From Clostridium sp. D43t1_170807_H7 (lineage in GTDB: Bacteria; Bacillota; Clostridia; Clostridiales; Clostridiaceae), in contig NZ_JADNLK010000010.1 in the NCBI RefSeq assembly GCF_015555905.1, forward strand, positions 1-64,000: DNA of 64,000 nucleotides. The letters are read 5' to 3'. The notes beneath the pieces are model-generated. The model was given only the letters and a program-made list of their open reading frames with translations. It had not been told where the DNA came from and did not search any database. Positions 38,085 to 48,060 of the stretch are shown here, piece by piece. The stretch's first letter is position 1; every line of letters begins with the position of its first letter. The position numbers and the translations under genes are program-made.

Positions 38085-38133
38085 CAAAAAATGTGTTACT
38101 AAAGAATTAAATAAATTCCTTAGTAACACATTT
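38085..38133 (-). terminator. Terminator after the FliB-like gene
   Basis: 14-bp stem AAATGTGTTACTAA (38089-38102)/TTAGTAACACATTT (38120-38133) with U tract on the minus strand. Confidence 0.85.
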
Positions 38134-38139
38134 CACTAT

Positions 38140-39285
38140 TTATATTTCTGATTCTAATAAATTTTTAAACACCTTATTATGTTCTATATCTTTACTTAAA
38201 CTTTGTATAACTCTTATAATTAAATCTTCGTTTATTTCTTTATTATTTAAAGCTATTCCAATTATATAAGCTTTTATTATTCTATAACTATTAATTAATA
38301 TATTTATACTTAAATTTAAACTTTCTCCCCTATTAAGTGGAATTAAATCTTTAAATATTTGATTTACTAAATAATTTTCTAAAATATAAGAATATTTTTC
38401 TATTAACTTTAAGATACTTTTTTCATCATTTATATACTTTACAATATCATTTACTTTTAAAATTCCTTTTTTATATTCTTCAACACATTCCTTTAATCTA
38501 ATACTTCTTATATTTTTTATTAACTCTTTATCTAAAAGACTTAAATAAAATTCATTACTTTCATTTAAATCTAAAATTTTTAAAGAATCGAAATCAATAT
38601 TCCCTTCACCATATTCCCCTAAAAGATCTTCTATTCCCTCAAAATCTTTTTCATTATAATACTCTTCAATTTTAGTATAAAAGGACTTCAAAATACCCAA
38701 TCTTTCTTCAATAGAAAAACTCCTATTTTGAATTATATTTATAGAGTTTATTCTTATATCCCAAAAATATTGAAGTAAACTATCAGTACCTTCAAATGCT
38801 TCTGTATCAATAATTCTTCTTATTTCAATAGCACTTTCATCTATTTCCTCTTCAGTTTCAATAAACTCCATTTTTTCCTTATTTAAAAATGCTATATTAC
38901 AAATTTCTTCACAAGATGACAATCCTGATTTTTCATATACATCATCTATAATATTATAGACTCTAGGAAATCTCTTGCATGTTATACAAAGATTTTCTTC
39001 TCCGATTCCTCCATGAATATCACAAAGTAAGTTATCATTTAAAAATGGACATTTATTATGTTCTTTTAAAATCATAAAACCTTTATTTAAATAATCTTCA
39101 CTATTTTTATTTTCTCTAAACTTACCTTGTACTAGTTCCTTAAGCTTCCCAGTACAGTTAGTATATTTTTTATATGTATCCTCATCTATATTTATATCCC
39201 ATCCTGCACAACATGTATCTGCACAAGCTGAACCAATACATTTAAAAGTTAACATATATTTTGGCATAAACATATTTACTTTCAT
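38140..39285 (-). CDS. fliB: FliB-like (flagellin lysine N-methylase family) protein
   Basis: 381 residues from the ATG at 39285, behind TTGGAG. The N-terminus has the Cys-rich metal-binding pattern CIGSACADTCCAGWDI, then CPFLNDNLLCDIHG and LCITCKRFPRV, the YkgJ/FliB-type cluster. The C-terminal 250 residues are helical and variable. The family is named for flagellin methylation in Salmonella, but no flagellar gene is in this window, so the name may not reflect the real substrate. Confidence 0.7.
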   Translation of the reverse strand: MKVNMFMPKYMLTFKCIGSACADTCCAGWDINIDEDTYKKYTNCTGKLKELVQGKFRENKNSEDYLNKGFMILKEHNKCPFLNDNLLCDIHGGIGEENLCITCKRFPRVYNIIDDVYEKSGLSSCEEICNIAFLNKEKMEFIETEEEIDESAIEIRRIIDTEAFEGTDSLLQYFWDIRINSINIIQNRSFSIEERLGILKSFYTKIEEYYNEKDFEGIEDLLGEYGEGNIDFDSLKILDLNESNEFYLSLLDKELIKNIRSIRLKECVEEYKKGILKVNDIVKYINDEKSILKLIEKYSYILENYLVNQIFKDLIPLNRGESLNLSINILINSYRIIKAYIIGIALNNKEINEDLIIRVIQSLSKDIEHNKVFKNLLESEI

Positions 39286-39421
39286 CTTTTGCTCCAATCA
39301 CTATAGTAACTACTATATATTTTTATTTCTTTTCTATAATACATCAAAACATAATTATATCATATTATTTTCTTCAATTATTATATTCTTAATATGCTTT
39401 TATTTTCATATTTTATAAGTT

Positions 39422-39468
39422 TTAAGCAAAATGCAATTGAAAGTCTCATTCCAATTGTATTTTGCTTT
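39422..39468 (-). terminator. Hairpin after the CNNM-type gene
   Basis: 16-bp stem (39424-39439 with 39452-39467, one G-U pair); the U tract is short. Confidence 0.6.
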
Positions 39469-39493
39469 ATTTAAAAACTTAATTATCTTATTT

Positions 39494-40738
39494 CTATTTA
39501 TTTCTTTCTACTATTATTTCTTTTACTCTTCTTTCCTCTATTTTAGAAATAGAAATACTTAAATCTTTATATACAAAAGATTCCCCAACTTTAGGTAAAT
39601 ATCCAAACGCCTTTATAACCCATCCATTAACAGTTTGTACTTCAAAGTCATCTATTTCTTCCTTCATGTTAAATTCCTCAAAAAAATCAGCTAGAGAAAC
39701 ACTACATACAACAGAATATTTACCTTCATCTAACTCTTTAAAATACTCCACAATCTCATCATGCTCATCCCATATTTCCCCTACTAATTCTTCTAATACA
39801 TCTTCTAATGTTATAATCCCCATAGTTCCACCAAATTCATCTATAACTACAGCCATATGATTTTTAAGATATTGAAACTTCTTTAAAAGTTCTGATATCT
39901 TAGTATTTGAAGTTACATATACTATTGGTTTTATAATACTATCAATAGTAGCTTTCTTTTCATCTAATGCATCATAAAAATCTTTTTCATGGATTACTCC
40001 AATTATATTATCTATATTATTTTCGTAAACAGGAATTCTTGAAAATTTATTTTCCTTAAATACTTTTCTTGCTTCTTCTATTGTAGCTTCTTTAGATATT
40101 GAAATTAAATCAACTCTTGAAGTTAATATTTGATCTGCATCTAAATCATTAAATTCTATGGCTGAACGTATTAACTTACTTTCATGTTCATCAATTCCAC
40201 CTTTTATTTCAGCTTCTTCTACAATAGTTAATAACTCCTCTTCTACTTCTATTGGGATTTCCTCAACTTTTATCACCTTAGAAATGGTCTTTTTCCATAA
40301 TCCAAATAAAAAATTAAGTGGAGTAAATACAACCAATAATATTCTTAATATTGGCGTAGAAAACATTGCAAACCTTTCAGGACTCTCCTTTGATAAACTT
40401 TTAGGAGATATTTCCCCAAATATTAATACAACTATAGTCATAACGATTGTTGATATTGTTACACCTACATCTCCATAATATCTAGTAAAAACTATAGTCG
40501 CTATTGATGCTGATGCTATATTCACTATATTATTACCTATTAATATAGTTGAAAGAATACTGTCAAACTTTTTAGCAAGCTTTAATGTATTTTCTGCCTT
40601 CTTACTTCCATTTACAGCTAAGTTCTTTAATTTAATTTTATTTAAGCTAGAAAAAGCTGTTTCAGTAGCTGAAAAATAAGCTGACATAATAATAAGAATA
40701 GCAATAACAACAATTAATATCAGGGCATTATCATCCAT
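39494..40738 (-). CDS. CNNM/CorC (HlyC)-type membrane protein
   Basis: 414 residues. Domain order: DUF21/CNNM transmembrane domain (about 1-190, with SAYFSATETAFSSLN and IGNNIVNIASASIATI), a CBS pair (about 205-325, FSRIPVYENNIDNIIGVIH and MAVVIDEFGGTMGIITLEDVLEELVGEI), and a C-terminal CorC/HlyC domain. Family members are linked to Mg2+ export; older hemolysin C labels are not well founded. Monocistronic. Confidence 0.9.
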   Translation of the reverse strand: MDDNALILIVVIAILIIMSAYFSATETAFSSLNKIKLKNLAVNGSKKAENTLKLAKKFDSILSTILIGNNIVNIASASIATIVFTRYYGDVGVTISTIVMTIVVLIFGEISPKSLSKESPERFAMFSTPILRILLVVFTPLNFLFGLWKKTISKVIKVEEIPIEVEEELLTIVEEAEIKGGIDEHESKLIRSAIEFNDLDADQILTSRVDLISISKEATIEEARKVFKENKFSRIPVYENNIDNIIGVIHEKDFYDALDEKKATIDSIIKPIVYVTSNTKISELLKKFQYLKNHMAVVIDEFGGTMGIITLEDVLEELVGEIWDEHDEIVEYFKELDEGKYSVVCSVSLADFFEEFNMKEEIDDFEVQTVNGWVIKAFGYLPKVGESFVYKDLSISISKIEERRVKEIIVERNK

Positions 40739-40834
40739 TTAACTCATCACTCCATTTTATAAATATTTTATTTTACTAACAATATATGTTGTATAAATTA
40801 AAATATTATATAAAATAATCTCATTAAATTTAAA

Positions 40835-40877
40835 TAAAAAAATAAAATAGACGAACTATTTTAATTCGTCTATTTTA
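40835..40877 (-). terminator. Terminator after codA
   Basis: Perfect 12-bp stem AAAATAGACGAA/TTCGTCTATTTT with a U run, directly after the codA stop. Confidence 0.88.
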
Positions 40878-40883
40878 TCTCTA

Positions 40884-42149
40884 CTATCTTTTAAATGTTA
40901 CTTCTTTTTCTTCATTTGCACTTATAAATGACTTGCTTGGAATAGTTTTAGCTATAACCTTTCCTTCTCTTATTGAATATAAAACTTCAGCTCTTCTTCT
41001 AACTGCATCATAACCACTTTCAGCATTTAATAATATTAAATTACCTGGCTTTCCTATTTCTATTCCATATTCATCTTCAATATTTAAAGTTCTCGCACTA
41101 TTAGTTGATATAAACTTTAATGATTCATTTATATCATCATAGCCCATCATTTGGCATACATGTAATCCAAAATGAACTACTTCAAGCATATTTCCTGTTC
41201 CCATTGGATACCATGGGTCAAATATATCATCATGTCCAAATGAAACATTAATTCCAGCTTCATTTAGTTCCTTAACTCTTGTAATACCTCTTCTCTTAGG
41301 ATATGTATCAAATCTTCCTTGAAGGTGAGTATTAACTAAAGGATTTGAAACAAAGTTTATTCCTGACATTTTTAATAATCTAAATAACTTATATGTATAT
41401 GCATCATTATATGATCCCATTGCTGTAGTATGGCTAGCTGTTACCTTATTCTTAAGTCCAGTTTCTAATGCTCTTGCAGCTACTACTTCTAAGAATCTTG
41501 ATTGTTCATCATCTATTTCATCACAATGAACATCTACTAATACATCATACTTTTTAGCTAGTTCAAATATTTTATTAATAGACTCTACTCCATATTCTCT
41601 TGTAAACTCAAAGTGAGGTATAGCCCCTATTACATCTGCTCCTAACTTTATAGCTTCTTCTATTAATTCTAATCCGTTAGGATAAGAAAGAATTCCTTCT
41701 TGAGGGAAAGCTACTATTTGTAATGTAACATAATCCTTAACTTCTTCTCTTACTTCAACCATAGCTTTTAATGCAACTAAGCTTTCATCTGTAACATCAA
41801 CATGAGTTCTTATAAATTGAATTCCATTAGCTACTTGCCATTCTATTGCTTTTTTAGCTCTAGTTTTAACATCTTCCTTAGTTAAAAATTCTTTTCTTTG
41901 AGACCATCTTTCTATCCCTTCAAAAAGAGTTCCACTTTTATTCCATTCTGGCTCTCCAGCTGTTAAAGTAGTATCTAAATGTATATGTGGTTCTATAAAA
42001 GGAGCAGAAGCTAAAGCTCCATTTCCTTCTATAATTTCTTCATCATTTATAACTTCTAAATTAGAATCTATTTCAGTAAATTTCCCATCTACTATTCTTA
42101 TGTCAAATAATCCTTCTCTATCTAAAAGTCTTATATTTTTAATTAACAT
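40884..42149 (-). CDS. codA: Cytosine deaminase
   Basis: Hydrolyses cytosine to uracil and ammonia, feeding pyrimidine salvage. Amidohydrolase-superfamily metalloenzyme, 421 residues: [13 protein letters not shown] (metal His55 and His57), [21 protein letters not shown], and [19 protein letters not shown] near 310, the latter typical of CodA. Good AAGGTGATG site; 12 bp after codB. Under the PyrR attenuator of the operon. Confidence 0.94.
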   Translation of the reverse strand: MLIKNIRLLDREGLFDIRIVDGKFTEIDSNLEVINDEEIIEGNGALASAPFIEPHIHLDTTLTAGEPEWNKSGTLFEGIERWSQRKEFLTKEDVKTRAKKAIEWQVANGIQFIRTHVDVTDESLVALKAMVEVREEVKDYVTLQIVAFPQEGILSYPNGLELIEEAIKLGADVIGAIPHFEFTREYGVESINKIFELAKKYDVLVDVHCDEIDDEQSRFLEVVAARALETGLKNKVTASHTTAMGSYNDAYTYKLFRLLKMSGINFVSNPLVNTHLQGRFDTYPKRRGITRVKELNEAGINVSFGHDDIFDPWYPMGTGNMLEVVHFGLHVCQMMGYDDINESLKFISTNSARTLNIEDEYGIEIGKPGNLILLNAESGYDAVRRRAEVLYSIREGKVIAKTIPSKSFISANEEKEVTFKR

Positions 42150-42161
42150 ATTATCATCACC

Positions 42162-43415
42162 TTATTTATCAATTACTTTTGTTCCTATTACATAAACTAC
42201 CATTGTTGTTAATATTGCATTTACAGCTATAACTCCAACTGTTACAACATTTGCAACAATAAATCCTGTTAAGAAAGCTACTATTGCTATCCAATTTACT
42301 TTCTTAAATTGCGCATTTTCAATATTATCATATTTTCTTTTCTTTATAAAGAAGTAATCTGCTATTATTATTCCACCAACTGGAGGTAACATTGAGTTTA
42401 AGAAAGTTAAGAATGCTGTAAAGTTATTGTTTAACCATATTGCTCCTACTGTTCCTATAAGTCCGCCTATGATTACCATTTTCTTTTTAGGTAACTTAGT
42501 TATGTTTGCTAATCCAAGCCCTGATGTATAAATTGCATTATCATTAGTTGTCCAAATATTTAATCCTAAAACTAATATTGCTGGTATTACTAATCCTTGT
42601 GAGAACATTACATCTGCTATATCAGAATTTCCTGTAACCATTGCTCCAACTGCTCCAAATAAGAACATTAAAGAATTTCCTATAAAGAAAGCTACTACTG
42701 TTGTACCTACTGCTACTTTTTTATCTTTTGAGAATCTAGCAAAGTCTGGAGTTGCTGTTCCTCCACTTATAAATGAACCAACACATAAAGTTACTGCTGT
42801 TACTAATGTCATTTTAGTAGTTGGTTCTATATTCATTAAACCTTGTACCCCACCTACAGAGTTAGTTGCCATTATTGCTGATGTACTTCCCAAAATTGCT
42901 ATTGCTGGTACTGCTATTGCACTTAATATTGTTAAAGACTTCATTCCAAAATAAGCTGTTGCTGTCATTAATAATCCTGTTATTGCTACTAATACATATA
43001 AATTTATGTTAAATCTATTTGCTACTGGTATTGCAAACATAGCTATTCCAACACCAAACCATCCTATTTGTGTGATACTAGTTACAAATGATGCAACATA
43101 TGAACCTTTTTCGCCAAATGAGTATCTAGCAAGTAAGTGCATCGAAAGTCCTGTGTCTGCTCCTATATATGCTAATAATCCTGTATAACACGCTAAAATT
43201 AAGTTTCCTAAAAATACTGCTATGAAAAACTCCTTTAATGATAAGCCTGTCCCTAAATTTCCTCCTGTTAACATACTAGCTGAGAAGAATGTAAATCCAA
43301 GCATAACAACGAACATCGAAAAGAATCCCTTTTTATCCTTACTATGTACATGAGTTAATGCATAATCATGATCCTCTTTACTAACCTTTGTCTCCATATT
43401 TAATTTTGCTTCCAT
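42162..43415 (-). CDS. codB: Cytosine permease (NCS1 family)
   Basis: 417 residues, about twelve membrane segments; imports cytosine. FFSASMLTGGNLGTGLSLKEF near the N-terminus, ATPDFARFSKDKKVAVGT and LNIWTTNDNAIYTSGLGLANI are NCS1/CodB features. First gene of codB-codA, with 5' attenuation by PyrR. Start behind AAGGAGA. Confidence 0.94.
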   Translation of the reverse strand: MEAKLNMETKVSKEDHDYALTHVHSKDKKGFFSMFVVMLGFTFFSASMLTGGNLGTGLSLKEFFIAVFLGNLILACYTGLLAYIGADTGLSMHLLARYSFGEKGSYVASFVTSITQIGWFGVGIAMFAIPVANRFNINLYVLVAITGLLMTATAYFGMKSLTILSAIAVPAIAILGSTSAIMATNSVGGVQGLMNIEPTTKMTLVTAVTLCVGSFISGGTATPDFARFSKDKKVAVGTTVVAFFIGNSLMFLFGAVGAMVTGNSDIADVMFSQGLVIPAILVLGLNIWTTNDNAIYTSGLGLANITKLPKKKMVIIGGLIGTVGAIWLNNNFTAFLTFLNSMLPPVGGIIIADYFFIKKRKYDNIENAQFKKVNWIAIVAFLTGFIVANVVTVGVIAVNAILTTMVVYVIGTKVIDK

Positions 43416-43462
43416 TTTTAAATCTCCTTAAACATAAAATTTAAAAACCAGTGCCCAAGTTA

Positions 43463-43610
43463 TAAAAAAACGACCTTTCTTTAATATAGAAAGGTCGTTA
43501 CTACTTAAAATTAGATATTATAATAGAATTATATTATTATAATATCTAAAACTTCATCTGTCGTACAATATCCGACCTTTTTAATCTCTCTGGATTAAGT
43601 TTAAAGGACT
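43463..43610 (-). promoter_or_regulatory. PyrR-dependent transcription attenuator of codBA
   Basis: Minus-strand leader. A PyrR-binding hairpin (43610-43572) has a CCUUU/AAAGG outer stem, a UUAAUC/GAUUAA inner stem and the loop sequence UCCAGAGAGAUU, close to the known UCCAGAGAGGCU recognition loop. The terminator is ACGACCUUUC/GAAAGGUCGU (43498-43470) plus U7. The antiterminator pairs AAAGGUCG (43580-43573) with CGACCUUU (43497-43490), with a perfect 13-bp A/U hairpin (43547-43513) between. UMP-bound PyrR would hold the first hairpin and allow termination. Confidence 0.9.
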
Positions 43611-43625
43611 AGTTTTCTTGAAGCT

Positions 43626-43655
43626 ATTATATACTTACTTGTCGAATTAAGTCAA
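43626..43655 (-). promoter_or_regulatory. codBA promoter
   Basis: Minus-strand TTGACT (43650-43655), 18-bp spacer, TATAAT (43626-43631), just upstream of the PyrR leader. Confidence 0.8.
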
Positions 43656-43672
43656 CTCTTTTTTTTAATTAT

Positions 43673-43720
43673 AAAAACACCTCCGGCTATTATCCATATA
43701 ATGGATATTCCCCGGAGGTG
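43673..43720 (-). terminator. Terminator after ispG
   Basis: CACCTCCGG (43678-43686)/CCGGAGGTG (43712-43720) outer stem, TATCCAT/ATGGATA inner stem, then U5 on the minus strand. Confidence 0.88.
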
Positions 43721-43730
43721 ATTACATTTT

Positions 43731-44780
43731 TTACAAGTTTTCTATTTCCTTCATTAACTCTTCAATAAGATCTTCTTCTTTAACTTTTTTAATTATTTCA
43801 CCCTTTTTGAATATTAATCCTTCACCTTTTCCACCTGCGATACCAATATCTGCTTCTCTTGCTTCTCCAGGACCATTTACAACACAGCCCATTACTGCAA
43901 CTTTAATATTTTTATCACAGTTCTCAAGTCTCTTTTCAACCTCTTCAGCAATCTTTATAAGGTTAATTTGAGTTCTTCCACAAGTTGGGCAAGATACAAA
44001 TGTCATTCCTTGCTTTCTTAAACCTAAAGCAATTAACATTTCCTTTGCTACTTTGATCTCTTCTATTGGATCGCTAGTTAATGATACTCTTATAGTATCT
44101 CCTATTCCTTCTGCTAATAAAGTTCCTATTCCAAGTGTTGATTTTATAGTTCCTCTAAAGACAGTACCTGATTCAGTAACTCCTAAATGAAGAGGATAAT
44201 TACATTTACTACTCATTAATCTATAAGCTTCAATCATCATAGGAACATCTGAAGACTTGATTGAAATAACTATATCATAAAAACCTAAGTCTTCTAATAT
44301 TTTAACATGTCTTAATGCTGATTCAACAAGACCTTTAGCAGTTGGTTTCCCATCTCTCTCTAATATATCTTTTTCTAAAGAACCAGAATTAACACCTATT
44401 CTTATTGGAATATTCTTAGCCTTACAAGCTTCTGTAACAGCTTTTACTCTCTCTACATTTCCAATATTACCTGGATTAATTCTAATTGCACTAATTCCAT
44501 TTTCAACACATCTCAATGCTAATCTATAGTCAAAATGTATATCTGCAACTACAGGCATTGGAGAACCTGCACAAATATCCTTTATTGCTTCGGCTGCTTC
44601 CATATCTGGAACAGCACATCTTATTATTTCACAACCTGCTACATGAAGAGCTCTTATTTGATCCAATGTAGCTTCTACATTTCTTGTATCTGTATTAGTC
44701 ATAGATTGAATTGACACTGGTGAATCCCCACCAACATAAACCGATCCAACCTTAACTTTTCTAGTAAGTTTTCTTTCCAT
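43731..44780 (-). CDS. ispG: 4-hydroxy-3-methylbut-2-enyl diphosphate synthase
   Basis: [4Fe-4S] reductase of the MEP isoprenoid pathway, converting MEcPP to HMBPP. 349 residues. VGSVYVGGDSPVSIQSMTNTD at the N-terminus; cluster ligands in CPTCGRT and GCVVNGPGEA (about 268-308). Third gene of dxr-rseP-ispG, 10 bp after rseP. Confidence 0.97.
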   Translation of the reverse strand: MERKLTRKVKVGSVYVGGDSPVSIQSMTNTDTRNVEATLDQIRALHVAGCEIIRCAVPDMEAAEAIKDICAGSPMPVVADIHFDYRLALRCVENGISAIRINPGNIGNVERVKAVTEACKAKNIPIRIGVNSGSLEKDILERDGKPTAKGLVESALRHVKILEDLGFYDIVISIKSSDVPMMIEAYRLMSSKCNYPLHLGVTESGTVFRGTIKSTLGIGTLLAEGIGDTIRVSLTSDPIEEIKVAKEMLIALGLRKQGMTFVSCPTCGRTQINLIKIAEEVEKRLENCDKNIKVAVMGCVVNGPGEAREADIGIAGGKGEGLIFKKGEIIKKVKEEDLIEELMKEIENL

Positions 44781-44790
44781 TTTTTCACTC

Positions 44791-45810
44791 CTATAAACTA
44801 ATAGGGAATAATATATCCTTTAATGTTACTACTATCATAAATCCTATTAGCACCATAAATCCTACATAATTTACTGCTCCAACTATTTTATCTGGAACTT
44901 TTCTTCTAGTTATAAGTTCAATTAATAAAATAACTGTCCATCCTCCATCTAAGGCTGGGAAAGGTAATAAATTAAATACTGCTAAGTTAATGCTAAGGAA
45001 ACCTAAGAAATATGTTAATGATAATAAACCACTTTTAGCAACTTCTGTTGACATTTTTATTATTGTAACTGGACCACCAACATCAGTCTTAAAGTTTACT
45101 TTTCCAGTAACCATCATTACTAAACTCTTATAAGTTTGAGTTACTAATGAAATAGTTTCATTAAATGACTCTTTAATTGACTGAATTATTGTTGGATTTT
45201 CAACAGGTGTATAAGAAAATCCTATTTGATATATTTGACTTCCATCTTCCTCAACTAATCTTGGAGTAACAGTAATATTTTCTTTATTGCCATTTCTATT
45301 TACTACTAAATCTACTGAATCACCTTTTGCCATTTGAATTCCCATTGAAATATCAGTAGTAGTAAATACCTTTGATCCATCTATACTTAATATTCTATCT
45401 CCAACCTCTAATCCAGCTTCTATAGCTGCAGAGTTATCAACTAATTTACTTATTACTGGTTCTGTATACCCCCTATTACTTATTATAATCGCAAATGCAA
45501 TAATTGCAAATATAACATTCATTGTAACACCAGCTATTATAACACTAATTCTTCTTAATGGTGATTTGCTAGAAAAACTTCTCTCATCGTCAATATCTTC
45601 TTCTTCACCAAGCATTTTTACATATCCTCCAATAGGAAATAATCTTAATGAATATTGAGTTTCCTTCCCCTTTTTAGAAAAAATCTCTGGTCCCATCCCA
45701 ATTGAAAATTCTTCTACTTTTATTCCATTAGCCTTAGCCATAATAAAATGTCCTAACTCGTGAACAATTATTAATAAACTAAAACCTAATATAGCCATTA
45801 TAATATACAC
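44791..45810 (-). CDS. rseP: Site-2 metalloprotease RseP/RasP
   Basis: Intramembrane zinc protease that cleaves anti-sigma factors and signal peptides. 339 residues with GTG start (an ATG four codons later is possible). HELGHFIMAKANG (HExxH, about 18-30), a PDZ domain (about 115-190, NSAAIEAGLEVGDRILSI), and the second metal site NLLPFPALDGG near 285. Sits directly behind dxr and before ispG. Confidence 0.95.
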   Translation of the reverse strand: MYIIMAILGFSLLIIVHELGHFIMAKANGIKVEEFSIGMGPEIFSKKGKETQYSLRLFPIGGYVKMLGEEEDIDDERSFSSKSPLRRISVIIAGVTMNVIFAIIAFAIIISNRGYTEPVISKLVDNSAAIEAGLEVGDRILSIDGSKVFTTTDISMGIQMAKGDSVDLVVNRNGNKENITVTPRLVEEDGSQIYQIGFSYTPVENPTIIQSIKESFNETISLVTQTYKSLVMMVTGKVNFKTDVGGPVTIIKMSTEVAKSGLLSLTYFLGFLSINLAVFNLLPFPALDGGWTVILLIELITRRKVPDKIVGAVNYVGFMVLIGFMIVVTLKDILFPISL

Positions 45811-46983
45811 TTACTTCACTCCTAACTCCCATTTCATTCTTATATACTCTCTAACCTTTTTATCTAACTCTATAATATTATCTAGAGTTAATTCATCATA
45901 ATAATTTTCTTTAAATACGTTCATACATTCTTCTATTATTTCTGCAATTTGTAAGAATTTTATTTTTTCCTTTAATAATAAAGCTACAGCCTCTTCATTA
46001 GCACCATTTAATATTGTAGGTGCTAACCCTCCAATTTTACCTGCTTCATATGCAAATCTTAAACATTTAAATGTTTCTAAATCTGGCTTTTCAAAAGTTA
46101 ATGCACCTAATTCATAAAAATTAACTGGATTTGCTATCATAGCTTTTCTTTCTGGATAGTTTAATGCATATTGAATAGGTAACCTCATATCTGGAGATCC
46201 TAGCTGAGCAATAACGCTAGCATCCTTATATTCAACCATAGAATGAATTATACTTTGTGGATGAACAATAACTTCAATATTATCATAGTCACAATCAAAT
46301 AAGAAATGAGCCTCTATAACTTCTAGTCCTTTATTCATTAATGTAGCTGAATCTATAGATATTTTTTGTCCCATGTTCCACTTTGGATGTTTAAGAGCTT
46401 CTTTAACTGTTACATCTTTCAAGTCCTCAATAGTCTTTCCTCTAAATGGACCTCCAGATGCAGTTAGTAATATCTTGTTTATATCTTTATTTTTATATCC
46501 ACTTAAGCTTTGGAATATAGCACTATGTTCTGAATCTACAGGTAATATTTTTACGTTGTTTTCCTTTGCCTTATTCATGACAAGTTCTCCAGCAACAACT
46601 AATGTTTCCTTATTAGCTAAAGCTATATCTTTTTTGGCTTCTATTGCTGCCATTGTAGGTTTTAACCCTATCATACCCACTACTGACGTTACTACAGTAT
46701 CAATTTCTTCTAAAGTTGCAACTTTAATCAATCCATCTATACCATTAAAAACTTGTATATTAGGATATTCCTTACTACAAAATTCCTCAATAGACTTAGC
46801 TGAATTTTCATCCATCATAGCTACATATTTAGGTTCAAATTCTCTTATTATTTCCTTAATCTTATCAACGGAAGAATTTGCAGTAATCCCAATAAGATTA
46901 ATTTTTTCATCTGAATTTCTTATTACATCTAGAGTCTGAGTTCCTATGGAACCCGTTGCCCCTAAAATTGAAATATTTTTCAT
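45811..46983 (-). CDS. dxr: 1-deoxy-D-xylulose 5-phosphate reductoisomerase
   Basis: Second enzyme of the MEP pathway (DXP to MEP, NADPH). 390 residues: NADPH motif SILGATGSIGTQTLDVI, ALANKETLVVAG, substrate/metal region PVDSEHSAIFQ and TASGGPFRG, and SIDSATLMNKGLEVIEA. Behind AGGAGG. Part of the PerM-like gene, dxr, rseP, ispG series. Confidence 0.97.
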   Translation of the reverse strand: MKNISILGATGSIGTQTLDVIRNSDEKINLIGITANSSVDKIKEIIREFEPKYVAMMDENSAKSIEEFCSKEYPNIQVFNGIDGLIKVATLEEIDTVVTSVVGMIGLKPTMAAIEAKKDIALANKETLVVAGELVMNKAKENNVKILPVDSEHSAIFQSLSGYKNKDINKILLTASGGPFRGKTIEDLKDVTVKEALKHPKWNMGQKISIDSATLMNKGLEVIEAHFLFDCDYDNIEVIVHPQSIIHSMVEYKDASVIAQLGSPDMRLPIQYALNYPERKAMIANPVNFYELGALTFEKPDLETFKCLRFAYEAGKIGGLAPTILNGANEEAVALLLKEKIKFLQIAEIIEECMNVFKENYYDELTLDNIIELDKKVREYIRMKWELGVK

Positions 46984-46992
46984 TAATACCTC

Positions 46993-47973
46993 CTATAATG
47001 TTCCTTCGTATATTATATCTTTTGCAATTAAACAGTATATAGGTCCTATTAATAATCCTATTATTCCGAATACTTCTGCACCTATATACATTGAAAGCAT
47101 TACTACTAATGGATGGATATCTAATTTAGAGCTAAGAAACTTAAGTTCTAATATTTCTCTTACTACTTGCAATAATAAATATAATGCTATTAATCCAACT
47201 ACTAGTAAGTATTCCTTCATTATTATATTGTATATTATAATTGGAATAAATACAATTATAGTTCCTACATATGGTAATATATCTAATATACCACATACAA
47301 AACCTAAAAATATAGCACTAGGAACTCTTAAAATTTTAAATCCTATAATAGTAATAATCATACATATGATTACTAACTTTAATTCAATTTTTACTACTTC
47401 TCTCAAATTATTCTTTTTTACTCTTATAGTATCTACAATATCATAAGGTAATAAACAATTTAATAATCTTAAAAATAATTTTTTATCAATCAAAATAAAA
47501 TACACACAGATATTTGCAATTATGTAAGATAGAATACCTTGCCCTGTTACTGCTAAACCACTTTTAAAAGTTAAGGAAGTTAAACTATGTGAATTACTTG
47601 TTATTATTTTTTCTATATCAATATTAAATACCTTACTAAGATTTTCTATAAACTCTTTTATTCCATCTAGATGTTCACTATAAAAACTTTGTACTAAATC
47701 TATTATAGAGTTTCCAAAATAAAATATAAAACAAAATAAAAATATATTTATTATTAAAATAGTCAAAGCCCCAGTAATCTCTTTTTTATTAATTACCTTT
47801 TTTATAATATCGTATACCGGTGTTGATATAACCATTAAAACTAAAATAGTCATAAAAGGCTTAAAATAATTTTTTATTATAAATGTTATAATTACAAATA
47901 TTAATAATAAAAATAATAAATCAACTAATGTCCTATATTGATAATGTTTTTTATACCCATTATATAACCTCAT
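46993..47973 (-). CDS. PerM/AI-2E family permease
   Basis: 326 residues, about seven to eight membrane helices: a pair at 15-50, a soluble loop around 85-130, and the conserved C-terminal GILDILPYVGTIIVFIPI and IHPLVVMLSMYIGAEVFGIIGLLIGP. AI-2E family members export varied solutes (AI-2, Na+/H+). It sits between cdsA and dxr, which are usually adjacent, and begins the dxr operon. Confidence 0.85.
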   Translation of the reverse strand: MRLYNGYKKHYQYRTLVDLLFLLLIFVIITFIIKNYFKPFMTILVLMVISTPVYDIIKKVINKKEITGALTILIINIFLFCFIFYFGNSIIDLVQSFYSEHLDGIKEFIENLSKVFNIDIEKIITSNSHSLTSLTFKSGLAVTGQGILSYIIANICVYFILIDKKLFLRLLNCLLPYDIVDTIRVKKNNLREVVKIELKLVIICMIITIIGFKILRVPSAIFLGFVCGILDILPYVGTIIVFIPIIIYNIIMKEYLLVVGLIALYLLLQVVREILELKFLSSKLDIHPLVVMLSMYIGAEVFGIIGLLIGPIYCLIAKDIIYEGTL

Positions 47974-48060
47974 TTTTCCTCCTAATTTAAATTAATCTCG
48001 CAACATATTACATTATTAATTTATTAGCATGTCTTGTAATTTAGACTATATTTCAATTAT

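Noticed and set aside
46373..46939. 188-residue plus-strand frame opposite dxr
   Set aside because: Antisense shadow of a conserved gene, with no family resemblance; the same holds for the other long plus-strand frames opposite minus-strand genes.
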